Source: Sinotaia quadrata
Lineage: Eukaryota; Mollusca; Gastropoda; Architaenioglossa; Viviparidae
NCBI GenBank assembly: GCA_028829895.1
Contig: CM054184.1
Location: forward strand, 26,305,201 to 26,369,200
DNA length: 64,000 nt
Direction: 5' to 3'
Shown: positions 40,901 through 55,900 of the stretch, in pieces
Numbering within the stretch: position 1 is the first letter of the stretch
How the letters are laid out: the number at the start of each line of letters is the position of its first letter
The notes under the pieces: model-generated
Seen by the model: only the letters and a program-made list of their open reading frames with translations
Told to the model about the DNA's origin: nothing
Database searches by the model: none
Program-made: the position numbers and the translations under genes

Positions 40901-43900
40901 AACAAGTTGTATTTATATACTGCAATAACTGCTTATTGTTTTGCTTTTTTAAAAGATGAAAAATAAAGGCCAACACCATCTTAGATATCTAATCACTTTC
41001 TTTTTAAAAGTTTAACATTATCTTATTTCTGTGTGATCTATGTTTATAATTTTAAAATAAATGTAATCAGACTACTTGCATAGACATATTAATCACCAGC
41101 TCTGTCAGTCAATATGATGTTGGTAAGGAGTGCTGATAAAGGTGACATCATTATACCTATAGTAAATTAGAATACAATTGTATAGAGGGCATTTTAAATA
41201 AAGTAGTTCCATGAAATATGGGGCATCATTTTTGGGGAAGTTCTTTTTAAACCTATTTAAAATAGTTAAGATGACAAGAATATATAAATAAATTATTTTT
41301 ATATTTAAAGTACACTGTTTTGGACTGACTGGGGTATGAGACCCAAAATTGAACGTGGTGGAATGGATGGAAGTTTGCGAACTGTCATTGCTAACTCCTC
41401 ATTGTTCTGGCCGAATGGATTGACAATTGATTATGCTTCTGAGCGTCTATACTGGGCTGACGCTAAGCATCACGTCATTGAATGTGCATCACTAGATGGG
41501 TCCAACCGTCGCACCGTTATTAACCAAGGTGAGTGTTTCTGGTTGTTAGTTGAAGAATTTTCTATTAGAACTTTCAAGTTTAAAGATTTCTTTTTATAAA
41601 GATTATTAAAGGAAGATTACAGATTGGAATGGAGGAAACTGGTTGTCAGGTCATCATTGGTGCCCCAACAGTCGACAAGACTTAAGCGATAGATAGATAG
41701 AAAGGAAGATGTTTCTAGCTCACATACATACGATGAGATTTAACAATTTACCTCAAGAAAAGTAGAGTAAGTTTTATAAAGATTTTAAAACATTCAAGCA
41801 GAAATTTATTATTATTACATTAAATACTACTTTACACCTAAACAATAGCAAATATTTCTCTAGATAGCAAATTGTGTAATTATTCTTCAGGCCATTTTTA
41901 TAATGACATAAAATTGTCTTACCATTGTACATTTGCAAATAGACATATTTCTTTGTAATTTAAGTTTTTCCTGAATGCTTATGAGATGAACATACCTAAA
42001 GATATCATACAGGTTCCTAACAAATATAAGACAGAGTCCATAATAAGCATACACAACCAGGGGAGAGAGGGCAGTGATAAAGAGCTCACCCAGAGTGTAG
42101 TATGAGCTGTTCCTTAGCAAGTTATGAGATGATAAAGCCAAGAAGGAAGGGAGGGGTTCCTGTATGCTTAGCTAGTAAATGTTCAGAAACATCTTATTTT
42201 ATGTAGAAAAATTCCTTTATCTATAATAAGGCCAGATTAGAATACCTTAGGGAAATAATGAATAGAAAGTGGGAATTTCCCTAATAAAATAAGAAAATAA
42301 CACACATTTATGCACAAAGCATAATATACAAGCAAAAAACCCCCAGGGTTAATACTTCCTATTTACAAGAGATGACTGCAATAGTTTAGGTGACGTTTAC
42401 TGCATCCATATATCTCACTGCTGCTACAAGTCTCCTTGAAAGTGAGATGTCTTTCATCCTGTTGCTGCTATAAGAGGGTGAGATGGGCACATATAGTTTA
42501 TATAATTGTCATCTGCATAGATAATTCTTTTAATGCCCTAACTCAAGGGTTGGCAAACTTTTTTTTATAAAGGGCCAAATCGTAAATATTTTGGTTTTCA
42601 TGGGCCAAGAAGCAAACTCAGTATTTCTAAAGATACACTACTATGTTAAATAAAAAGCAAAAACAATTTTTACAAATTTATTGAACAAAATATACCATAA
42701 TAATCAAAATAATACAGTCGAACCTATTGTGTATGTTAGTAGAATCTGTTTCTTTTTCAGGACTTCCACATCCATTTGCATTAACACTTTTTGAAGATGA
42801 ATTGTATTGGACTGACTGGTACACTAAAAGTATCAACAAAGCCAACAAGTTCAGTGGACAACCACTGGAAACTGTCCGCACACGACTGCATTTTCCTATG
42901 GATATACATACCCTTCATCCGCAAAGACAGCCAGAAGGTACTTGTATTTTTTTCTTTTCTTATCTTTGTGCTATTTAAGTGTCCATTGTGTGCATGTGTT
43001 TGTGTGAATTAGTGGGCCAGAGGTTTTCAAAATCAATCATATTACTAATTGCTTATATAAATATTAAAGAAAGAAAATATACTTTTATTTTTCTGGATAT
43101 TACATCGTCCATGCAAAAATATTTTCTTGTTTAAAAAAAAGCACAAACATCTACAAGAAATCAAGCAAATATAATATAAGGTGAACTCTTATAGAAATCA
43201 CTATGACAGTTGTTCATTTTGGTATATGCATGTTTTGAGTCAATTTTTCTTTTTCTTGAAAAATAACGTTTCTCATCTTGCCAAAATATTTCAGATTTCT
43301 TACCTTGTGCATGGTATATAGACATTTTTTTAAAGTTTTTTTTTGTAATGGTTGGAACACCGTTAATACCATTTGTTAATATGAATGCATTGTTGTGTGA
43401 TGTTGTATAACTATGTCCGGAACCACACACAGTGCATGTATTGTATAGTCACATCAGTAACAACATGCACTGCACCTGTGCTGTATAGTCACATCAGTAA
43501 CAACATGCACTGCATGTGTGGTGTAGTATAGCCACATCAGTAACAACGTGCACTGCATGTGTGGTGTAGTATAGTCACATCAGTAACAGAATGCACTGCA
43601 TGTGTGGTGTAGTATAGCCACATCAGTAACACATGCACTGCACTTGTGCTGTATAGCCATATCAGTAACAGCATGCACTGCACTTGTGCTGTATAGCCAC
43701 ATCAGTAACAGCATGCACTGCACTTGTGCTGTATAGCCATATCAGTAACAGCATGCACTGCACTTGTGCTGTATAGCCATATCAGTAACAGCATGCACTG
43801 CACTTGTGCTGTATAGCCATATCAGTAACAGCATGCACTGCACTTGTGCTTTATAGTCACATCAGTAACAGCATGCACTGCACTTGTGCTTTATAGTCAC

Positions 43901-46900
43901 ATCAGTAACAACATAGAGTACTGATTACTTTATATAAGACAGAGCAGTCTTTGTGCATCTTTCTCTTTAATATATTTCCTTTTTTCTTCTTTTTAATACT
44001 CTTTTTTTATTTTTTTATGTAATATTGTGATATTGATATTGGCTCTTGTATTTTCAGCTGTAAACAAGTGTAAGGAAAGCAAATGCAGTCACCTCTGTCT
44101 CCCTAATGAACATAGCTATACCTGTACATGTCCTACAGGCTTACAACTACAACTGGACAAATATTCTTGTTCACAGCGTATGTTATTATCTTTCATTTGT
44201 TTTTGTTTCTTAAAAATTAAATTATATTTATTTGTTTCTTTTTATAAAAAATACTTTAGATATATTTGCCATTCTGTATAATCTAGTAGCTTGAAGAGAT
44301 GTAGATATTAGTGAGTTGAGCTGTATAAATGGATAAATTAACTTTTATCTGTCACAAATCGGAAGGTTAGTGATTTAATTTTTAATTTTTTAGATTGATG
44401 ATGGTGAGTGACCAGCTTGAGGCTAGAGTATTTGATCTCTACAGAGAGTAACATTTATATTGAAAACAATACTGAGTGCACGTTTAGCTATTGACTACAT
44501 TGAACACTTTGACTTAGAAAGCGATTTACTTTACTCGTAAGATAATATTTTGATGCTGAGTTGCACACGTAAATTGAATAGTATAGTGATATAGTGTCAA
44601 GAGTAAACGCACATCCTGTTATCAGGTGTATAAGTCTTTCCACATGAAACACTTATATTATAAAGAATATATAAATGAGTATGGATCATAATATTTTAGC
44701 AGATATTTATTTTATACATCATTGGTGTGTAATTATGTGTGTATATTTATCTTTTGTTTCAGAAATAAGTTCTTTTCTTCTCTTTGCTACCAAGAAGGAT
44801 GTTCGTCGTATGGCATTAGATTCAGCAGAACTTGCTGATGTTGTTGTACCCTTGAAGAGTGTGTCTAGTGTTGTCAGTGTAGAGTATGACAGTACTACAG
44901 ATTCCATTTACTGGTCGGATGTTGATGCCGACATAATTGGCCGTGCTAACTGGGATGGTTCTATGGAGGAGGTTTGTGCTTCTTTTAAGTGTGTGTGTTA
45001 GATATGGGAGTGTGTATGCATTGGTGTTGGATGTATGAGTGTAAATGGGTGTAAGATGTGTGAATGTGTTTGAGTGTAAATGGGTGTTAGATGTGAGAGT
45101 GTAAATGGGTGTTAGATGTGAGAGTGTCTGAGTATAAATGGGTGTTGGATGTGAGAGTGTAAATGGGTGTAAGATGTGTGAGTGTGTTTGAGTGTAAATG
45201 GGTGTTAGATGTGAGAGTGTAAATGGGTGTTGGATGTGAGAGTGTCTGAGTGTAAATGGGTGTTGAATGTGAGTGTCAGAGTGTAAATGATGTTGGATGT
45301 GAGAGTGTGTTTAGGTATTTGTGGGTGTGGGAGTATTGTAAAACAACTGTTTGAGGGAGTAGCAATTACAGATGACATTGAGACCATTTAAAGAAATTTT
45401 TTTAAGTGTTTATTTATGATGATGAAGAGGTGTAACTTGTTCTTGAGTATTATGGGTTATTTTTTGCAAGATTCTGTTTAGTTTTTTATGTATATCTCTT
45501 TCTTTGATTGAGACCAGATTCCTTGAGAAACACTGTGACTGTCATTAGTCCTTTAACTTGGGAGGCAAAGTCATCTGAGTGCCTTGTTAATTCCTTGAAT
45601 CACAAGGGTTATGTTTTCATTGCTGAATTATATGTTGCTCTGGGATGTGCCAGATTTTTATGTCTTCCATATGTTCCAAGGATCGATATAATTGCATGAG
45701 GGGTAGAAAGATCATCAAATATCAGATATTCTGTACTTTTTGTCTCCCCTAGATCTTGCATGTTATTGAGTCCATCATTTAAGCTCAGGAGTCTGAATCA
45801 GCTTTTATAAGTTGTGTTTGTATTTACATTTTAAATAATCATAGCATGTATGAGCACCTGTCAACTAATTTATTAGTCCTGATCTGGGCTGTTAATAGAT
45901 TTGCCACTTGTAGTTTTGCAACATCCCAAGTAATCACCTAATGTCCGAAGGTAAAGGACATTAACCAGAGTTAGTATGATGTTTTTGTTGTAAACAAGTT
46001 AGTATGCCATTGTTTTGTTGTAGAGGACATTAAAAAGAGTTAGTGTTGCATTGTTTTGTAGTAAAGGGCATTAACCAGAGTTTACTATGCCATTGTCATT
46101 TTGTAAAGGACATTAATTATAATTAGTATACTGTGACATTTTGCTGGGAGATAGGGCAATTGCATAACCTTGGGCCAATTCCCCAAAACATACCTTCTGG
46201 CTGACCACATGTTTTGGAAAGATGGAAGATAGAACAATGTAGAAAAGAAGGCTAGTTTTAGCCCCCTAATACCTACAGCCAGGTATATTAAATACAGGTG
46301 ACAGACCACAACATATAATATAATATGTGAGTCATGCCAACACTAGTGGTCTTAAGTATCAATAATAAATGTATCCAACAAGAAATAAGACAGAGTTAGG
46401 TTTGCTCGTAGTCCGTTTTTAGAGGAAGGTGGGTATGGCTACATAAGCCAGTATGTGATATATATATATATATACACGATTGTTTTGTTGTAAAGGATAT
46501 TAAACCAGAGTTAGTATGCCATCGTTTTGTAGTAAAGACCATTAACAAAACTTAGTATGCCACTGTTTTGTTGTAAAGGACATTAACTACATTTAGTATG
46601 CCATTGCTTTGTTGTAAAGGACATTAATCAGAGTTGTTTTGTTGTAAAGGAGATAAAAGTGTAGTTGTAAATGTGAACAGGAGTTACAATGACAGGATAG
46701 AATCCCAATGTTTGGTTGGGTAGGAGATCAACAGGAGTTACTATGTCAGTATTGGTTACCAACGAGATCAACAGAAATTAGCATTCCAGATTATAGTTGT
46801 CAAGGAGATCAACAGGAGTTATGTCAATGTCTGGTTATCAAAGAGATCAACAGGAGTTACCATGTCACTGTCTGGTTATCAAGTAGATCAACAGGAGTTA

Positions 46901-49900
46901 CCATGTCACTGTCTGGTTATCAAGTAGATCAATAAAAATTAGTATCTCAGTATATGAGTTGTCAAGGAGATCAAGAAAAGTTACTATGACACTGTTTTGT
47001 TGGAGAGCAGCAAGAGTTAGTATCCCACTGACTGGTTGTAAAGAAGATCAAGAGGAGTTTGCATCCCAGTATATGGTTGTCAAGGAGATTAAGAGGAGTT
47101 TGCATAAATTTTATTCTACCAGCAAGAGAGTAACCACTGTGCTTAGAAGTGTTTTAAGCAAGCATATTATATATAAAAAAGATAAAGCACTAGAGTATTT
47201 TAGCAGCATTTTAATCTTTGAAGCTATTCTCATTTCTATTTACTTAAACTGTGAGACATATTAAAATCACTCTCTTTAATATAGGATTCACTAGTCCATT
47301 AAAAGAAGCCCTTCTTTGCACACACATTTACAGAAGTGGACTGGACAGAACATTTCAGTTACAAAGTTGGGTGTTGGTGCTTTATTTTGAGTTAACTGCT
47401 GTATTTAAGGTTTGTTTCAGAAGCTAAATTTCTTGTTTGCATATAGGAGTACTACATATTGATTGTGTTAAAAATTTTGGAAGTTGTTCTTGTACAGATT
47501 GTGATAGGCACAAGTCTAGAAAGCCCAGCAGGTCTAGCATTGGATTGGGTTGGAAAAAACCTGTACTGGACAGATGCTGGAAATGATCGTATTGAAGTCA
47601 GTCGACTGGATGGAAGCATGCGGACAGTGCTGATTTGGCAGGGTTTGGATGTACCTCGAGACATTGTAGTAGACCCACGCTCTGGGTAAAATCAATTTTT
47701 GAAGTATTTTTTATGAATCGGATACTCTGATGAAAATAATCGTATCTTTCATATTATAAGTATTAGTTAAAATGCATTTTTCATAACACAATAATTATTA
47801 CAGAAAAATGTGTTGATTTGACAAACTTCACAATAATATGAATAGCACAACTGCTAAGCGTTCACAGTATATATTGTATAGTCAGGATATATCTGTTCAC
47901 TCCTTAATTTTACTATTGGAGATTAGATCTATAAACCTCGATTACGCACTTTTCTATCATAGTGTATGTTCAATACATTGAGATTGCATAATTTTTACTT
48001 CTTAACATATTTGTTTACTTCTTAAACTGCTATTCTATATATATGTTCACTGTTAAACTACTATTCTAAATTGATCACTGTACATTTGCATTTTCTATGT
48101 TACAGATTATGATCCTGTTCATTTATTCTTCTTAGCCAGCTATTCGAAATTTTAAAATTATCTGTTCATGCAAATTATACATTGTGAATATTATTTGAAT
48201 TATAGTAATTTTTTTCTTTCTGAAATAAAATATATTTATTTTTTAAATAATTTAAATATATCTTCCTCTTTTTTCTTATAGGTATGTGTTTTGGTCAGAT
48301 CTAGGCAAGAATCCCAGAATAGAACGGGCTGGTATGGATGGTCAAGATCAGATAATTCTGATTTCTCGCAATCTTACTTGGCCTAATGGGTTGGCTATTG
48401 ACTATGAAAAAAGCCGCCTTTACTGGATAGATGCACGTCACAAGGTTATTGAATGCAGCAATTTTGAAGGCAGAAATCGGAAGGTATGTACATCAAAAGA
48501 ATGATATAACTGTCACTACAAATTAGTTGCATTTGGAACATTTTAAGATATTGATATCAGCAGAAACTACAGAACAGATGCTTTTTAATTGCATAGGTAT
48601 AAGAAAATTGAACAATTATCCACTAAACAAAGATAAAATAGATACCATCTGGTTTTCATTGTGAGAGAAAAAAGAAGAAATGGTTAGCTACAATCAAATG
48701 CTAATTTTCTTTAGCAACTCCATTCATAGAAATACTATGTTTGGCACAAATGGACAATTTAAACAGAATAGATTCTAAAGTTTTAATGTAGTATCTGGAA
48801 CTGTTGTTTTCTTTTATAGATTTTAAAGGAAAAATGCACACTTTATGGGTCACTTCAGAGCAAAGGAAAAACACACACTTTATGGGTCACTTCAGAGCAA
48901 AGGATAAGCAGAATTTGAAAAGTAGGACATTTGACCCCTTTCATGAGGAAAAACTTGATAATATTTCAGAATGCTTTTATTTTAATATTTAGAGGTCGAA
49001 CATACCACATAATCACAAATTCTTACAGAATACATATTAAACTTTCCAAATTAAAATTTGGAAGTAAAGTTTAAAAATTGACCAATTCACTCTATCTGGC
49101 ATATTTTAACTGCCAGCAGAAATTGAAATCAGATGCAAAGCAACATTTTGTGGTGATAGATCACATTTAGAAATATAAAACATTTTATAATAATTTTAGT
49201 TGGACCATAGACCAGAGATTAATGGAGATTTTCTCCTGGCTTACATCATGACACAGACAATTTTCTCAGCTTGTCCCCACAAATGCTTAGATGGGGACTG
49301 GATTTCCACACCCATTCATTCATGGGCAGAAATTATGCTACTGTTATCTCCTGTGGGGTTAAGACTTCCGTCTTCCCATTGATACAGACTGGACTTTACT
49401 CACTACTGGGTCAGGGTCAGGTTTACAAGTTAAATAATTTATTTTAATTATTTCCAATTGTCCAGCACTGTACTTCAACTGAAAAACATCCAGTCTGCCT
49501 CTTCTTGTAACTTAAATGACTGGACCAAACATGTATACACCCCTTTACTTTTATACAGTACTATTTGAATTAATATATTTTAATATTTATGAAATGTGAC
49601 CGGGCTAAAATTAATCCCGTTATCTTAGGAGAGACTGACAGTATGTTAGCTTGCTGTCTGTAGATTTTCATTATATGTCTTATGTCTTGACTTTACATGT
49701 TAGCTTGCTGTCTGCAGAAAGTCACTGCACATCTGTCTTTGCTTCTGCTCTACTTTGGCATGTTAGCTTGATTTTACATTTACATGTTAGCTTTGATTTT
49801 ACATTTACATGTTAGCTTTGATTTTACATTTACATGTTAGCTTTGATTTTACATTTACATTTTAGCTTTGATTTTACATTTTGTTTGCTTTGAAGATAGT

Positions 49901-52900
49901 CATTGTACAAGTCTTTGCTTTTCCTCTGGTTTTACATGTTAGTTTGCTGTCTGCAGATGGCATCTTTGCATGTCTTTGCTTGTCTTTTAATTTTACATGT
50001 TAATTTACTTTCTGCAGACGATCATTGCACTTGGACTGCAACATCCATTTGGTTTGACAATCTTTGCGGACACCATGTATTGGACAGACTGGGAAACACA
50101 GAGCATACATGTTGCCAACAAAGAGACAGGGGCATCGAGAGGTGTTTTACTTCGTAATCTGGGCAATCCCATGGATTTGAAAGTTTTTCACCATCAGAGA
50201 GAAAGAGGTACAATAATTAGTTTCCATTTAACAAACAGCAAATAAGAATATTTTCTTGAACCCACAAATTTAGGTACATTAACACTTGCTATCCATGTTT
50301 ATTGCCAATATGGAAGTATAAGAACTTTGCATTTTCTTTTGAATTCATTTCAGCCTATAAATTATTTTCTTTCTCTTTTCATACCTTTACTATCTGTCTA
50401 CAATCTAGTGTTTTTTTGCATGCCAATACCATCAACCTCAGCCAGGTCTATTGTATGCCTGTACTGTCAATCTACAATCAAATGCCTTCTGTTTAACTCA
50501 CCATCAATCTACAATGTGTCTTTTGCATATCAATGCAATTGATCTATAATCTAGTTAGTGTCTTTTGCATACCTGTACTATATATCTTTACAATAGTGTA
50601 CCGTAAAAATACAGTCTAGTGTCTTTTGCACATCTCTTCCATCTACAGTCTAGTGTCTATTGATACCTGTACCATCAGTCTATAATCCAATGTCTCTTGC
50701 ATATATGTACCATAAATTTACAAACTAGTGTATTTTGCATACATATATCATCAATCTAAAATCTATGTTTGGCATGCTTATATCTATAATCTGTTATCTT
50801 TTGCTGTTGCCACCAGCCTACATTCTAGTGTCATAAATCTACAATAGTATATTTGTCTTTTGCATTCCTGTACCATCTTTCGTATAATCTAGTCTTTCAT
50901 ACTGGCCCGGTAACAATGCTTCCCATTGTATACCCCAAAACACACGCGCGCTGTATTAAGTTTATTGGCCATGGTCATGCGAATTTAAACAAACAAACAA
51001 ACAAACACTCACTCACCTAATTGATGCAAATATCAAACACCAGTCAGTAAATCTGCCACCATGCACGACTCATTCGTTCAGGACCTCACTTCCAAAACAA
51101 GCATTATGCAATATCCATGTCATTCGAATTACAAATAGCATTTCAATTAAAAATTGCACGTCATGAAAATTTATATAAAGTATATGGGAAAATTTCCCAT
51201 CATATGACAGCCTTCAGATTGACAGATATAGATTAGACATACAGACACAGATTATTTTAGACATACAGACCAAGACAGACCAATTAAATACATGGATTAG
51301 ATATACAAATAGATATAGATTAGATATAGAGATAGAACTAGATTAGATTATATATAGACAGATATAGTTTAGATATAGATTAGAGTAGATATAAACATAT
51401 AGATTAGATTAGATATAAAGATACATATATAGATTAGATATAGAGATATAGATTAGAGATAGACAGATATAGATTAAATTATATAGATACATGATATATA
51501 ATTATTTAGATATAGATTAAATTATAATAGATAAATAGATGAAGGAAAAGTGATAGATAGACTAACAGACAACATATTTTTTTTAAGAAAGTTATTTTAA
51601 TTCACTTTTTGCTTGTAATTGGCATAATGTTTTTGGATAATGTGCTGTCTTCCAATTTGATTTTGTTTTCAGTCGCCTCTGTATGTCAGACAAACAATGG
51701 AGGCTGCAGTCATCTTTGTCTTTTGGCGCCTTTGCCTCGAGTCCATAATTGTGCCTGCCCTACAGGCTTTTTAATGTCTGAAGATGGCATGACATGCAGA
51801 AATGGTATATTTTTAGTTATATTTTTGACTGATTTCATCAAAATATTCATATTTGCAAACGTCTTGTGTTTATAATAGAATTGTGTATGTAATGATAATG
51901 CAAAAAAGTGATTGAATTACAGTGATGTCCATAAACAAGTTCACTGTTGTATTAGCCCTAAAAGTTGGACAATCACATAATGAGGTCCTGATTCAAATGG
52001 GATGTAGATTTAATCTGTTTAGTTACTCTGGGCAGAAGACACACACTAGTATTTTTGTAGAACAGTAGTGATAATACTACTCACCACTAACTACTCAATC
52101 AAAACAGTTTACCTTCTCTCCCCTTCTGTCTGTCCCTGATTTTCACTTCATAAATAAACTTTTATCATACCATTCTGACATAAATATTGCATATAATATA
52201 TTACTTAAATTATATATAAGAAATGAAAATGCATATTTAAATTATGTGAGAGAATTCCCCATCATACAACACTTGTCTCTTGCTGGAATTAGGGATGCCA
52301 ACAGTTTTTTGAAGTCTTTTAGTAATGGTAGGGATGCCAGACATTTTTAGAAGTCTACTGTTCCTTATTGGTGGATATAGGGATGACATCAGTAGACAAT
52401 TTGGCTATATTTGTGTATTCTTTACAAAATATTAGGAAATTTGTTTACACTTCTGTTTTAATTTTTTTGATAGAAATGAGCAACTTTTTGATATTCACTC
52501 GACGACAAGACATTCGCAGGATCTCCCTTGAAGTTGAGTATTTTGCAGATGTTGTCATACCAACTGGAGAATTGAAAAATGCTATTGCAATTGATGTTGA
52601 CATGTTGGAAGGTGAGTGTTACTTCAATCATAATAGTTACAGTAGTTACAGTTAGCTATAGTTGCTGTAGTAATCATGTAATAAGATCAGCTGCATCACA
52701 ATCATGTCATGATTGTCCTAAATGTGAGATAACTGCATCTGCTCATAGCAGTTAGTTAAATGTGTACTGAACGATTGTCTTAAATGGGAGATAACTGCAT
52801 CTGCTCATAGCAGTTAGTTTATTGTCCTAAATGGGAGATAACTACATCTGCTCATGGCAGTTAGTTTATTGTGTACTGAACTATTGTCCTTTTTAAATTT

Positions 52901-55900
52901 ATTTTCCTTTTAAGCAGTGTTTATATTGCACTTGTAAAATGATATTTATTTCATATGGTTTATTTCATTATTTCATACAATTATGTTTAGATATATCTGT
53001 GTAGCTAGAGACATGGCCTTTCTAAACTTTTGTTACTTCAAAGTGCAGAGGGAAAATTATTTTTAATGAAATATTATTATAATATTATTTTAATATTATT
53101 ATTTATTTATTTATTTCAGCACTTAATTAGATAATGCTTGTAATTTTAAGTCTGAAAATTTATAAGAGTGGATTTGTAATTGGAACTTTATTATAATTGG
53201 AACTTAACTGGAGAGTGGATTTGCAAATGGAACTTAATTGGAGAGTGTTAAACTACATTATAATTGGAACTTAATCAGAGAGTATTTATTGAATCTATAT
53301 TATCTTAACTCCACTCATCAGTAATTTATAGTTTAGTACAAAGTTTTTATTTTGAAAGTATTGAAAAGGTTTGATTGGAAAAAAATCAGCCCTACTTAAT
53401 TATTTCCAGAATAAAATCCAGGATATCATTCCTATTCCTGTGATTCCTTACTTGCTTTCAAATATCAGTTACAGCTAAATGCCTAAGAGTTATGTAATGA
53501 TGCAAGTATATAACAAAACTACAATGATTATTCTTTAAAACATAACTCTTTACTAATATATAAGGGTTAAACTTAGAATAAAATCTGTATTGGCAGACTA
53601 TGAGAAAAGCATTTCCACACACTTCTATAGATATACTTTTGAATGTCTGTTTGTCTGTAAAATCAAGGAATTCTCATTGCTGAACTTGAATTTTAGCTTT
53701 CAAAACACAAAAACTAATGAATTTTTTCACTCAAGAAAAACAACTCGAAAATAAAGTATTTCAGTTCATGCAGTGGTATCCCCTTAATCAATTAAAAATA
53801 GGCTTGGTCATTTCGCTGGATGAGGCATCGCATCGCAAGTAGTATATAATAGTAAAGGTCCTGTGATTAAGTGTTATATTTTTTATGCACTTCAACCCTG
53901 ATTGAGTAATATATTTTCCATGCACTGCAACCCATATTGAGAATGAGAGGGTTCTGGTGATTGAGTGATATATTTTCCATGCACTGCAACCCATATTGAG
54001 AATGAGAGGGTTCTGGTGATTGAGTGATATATTTTCCATACGCTGCAACTTGTATTGATATTGAGAAAGTCTTATTGATTGAGTAGCATAATTAGTTGAA
54101 TGCCAGGCCAGTGCAACATCTAGTTAGCTCTCAAGTCATTTAGATAGAAATCAGAGAAATCCAGAGAAGTCCATTGCTGTCAGTTGGCTGGTCATGTCCA
54201 GTATGGTCAGCTGGTGGCTGGTCATATAAAGCCTGTAGATAGGAAGTCTCCATATTTATAAATCTCACTGCTTTTTTTAAAAAAAAGTTTATTTATTTTG
54301 TCTTCCATTTGTAAACTCTGTAAACTTTGTAAACTCTTTATTTGTTTTTTCATAATGGAAATCCTATTCATTAGAAAGTGGTAATTGATGATCAGTTGGT
54401 TCTGGACAGGACAGACATTGATAATAGATAATAGAACTGCTTATCATTTCTGTGCAGGCAAAATGTATTGGACAGATACCATAATGGACAAAATCTTGCG
54501 CAGCAGACTAAATGGATCTGAAGTAGAAATTGTGGTGTCCGATGGCTTGCACACGCCTGATGGCTTAGCAGTGGACTCAGTGGGACGCAAGTTATACTGG
54601 ACAGATGATGGTCACAATCGTATTGAAGTTTCAAATTTGGATGGTTCTATGCGCTCAATACTAATATGGGAAGATCTAGATAAACCAAGGGCTATAATTC
54701 TTCACTATGATGAAGGGTAAGTTTGTTAACTATTCCTGACCAATTTTTCTTCTTTTTTTTTTTTTAAAGTAAAGAATACTTTTTGACTATCTAATAATTA
54801 TTTATTGAGTTTAATCCAGTGCAAAGTAATAAAATAAATAAATTATAAATTTTGCATTGCAAGCATTTTTAATATTGTACTTAAAATCAGAAACAATAAT
54901 TTGCTTCTTTTTCTTTTTTTTCTTTTTTTTTTGTGGGGGAGAGGATGAAACTTGTGTATAAAATGTGGGCCTATTAAATTTAATTATTTTTTGTAAAATG
55001 GACCTATCCACTCAGGTGTAAAAAACATGGTAGGGGAGTCTTCCTTGGTTTTTCTCTTAATATATTTTCTACATTTTATGTTGATTGCGACACGATTGTT
55101 CGTTCATGGTTAAAGAGCAGAAGCATATGATAACAGATCCACTACTACGATAAAACATGGAAACAAACTGCTAATCATATTAAACTACATAATAAAATTA
55201 TGACCCCTTTAAAGAATAGCAACTGAAGTACTTATCTAAATCAATAATGCATTATTAAATTTATTAATTTATTAAACTTAGCAATTTTACTTCGGAATTT
55301 GCTTAAGGAAGCATGCTTGATACATATGTTGGAAGCCATTGTTGTAAGAATGAGTGCTTTAGATAGCTCGAATTTGATTGGATTGGATTTTTCCTACAGG
55401 TCATGAATACATTAATCCCAGTCGAAAGGGTATGGAAAGATCTTTCTTTCAAGCCTAGTAATAATGTACTTTTGACCATTTTCTTACAATGAAAATTGCA
55501 GATTTCTTGCTGAAGTTTGCTTTAAAACTAATTTTTAAAATGTATACAAAACAAAACCACACCAAACTTCATAGCAATAGATGCAGCATTTAATTATCTT
55601 CATTTTGATACCAAATATATGTGTGAAAAATCAGTGAAAAATATCAGTAATCAAAGCTGGATTCAAGCCCTGTCCATCTGCATGTGAGGCCAGCACTTTT
55701 ATCTTTAGCCACTCAGGTACCGTTATATCACAGGCACTTAGGTATTGAATAATAACAATATAGTAACCAAAAACTGGTACCAAACAATTACTTCTACTAG
55801 AAAGTAGCTCTAGGCTTTATGTCACGTTTTATCTCTGTTGTAAGGCACATGTACTGGACAGATTGGGGTACAAACCCACGCATTGAGCGAGCAGATATGG

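Noticed and set aside
41625..41705. Possible tRNA gene near the GATA run
   Set aside because: No A/B box pair at proper spacing; better seen as a SINE tail-like fragment.
45508..45699. 63-codon frame in a propeller 2 intron
   Set aside because: No homology recognised, no splice context, and length is within chance expectation.
54376..54457. Possible extra YWTD-like sequence just before the exon at 54458
   Set aside because: The phrase TGGACAGGACAGACAT resembles blade coding by chance only; the TGTGCAG acceptor and phase fit the start at 54458.
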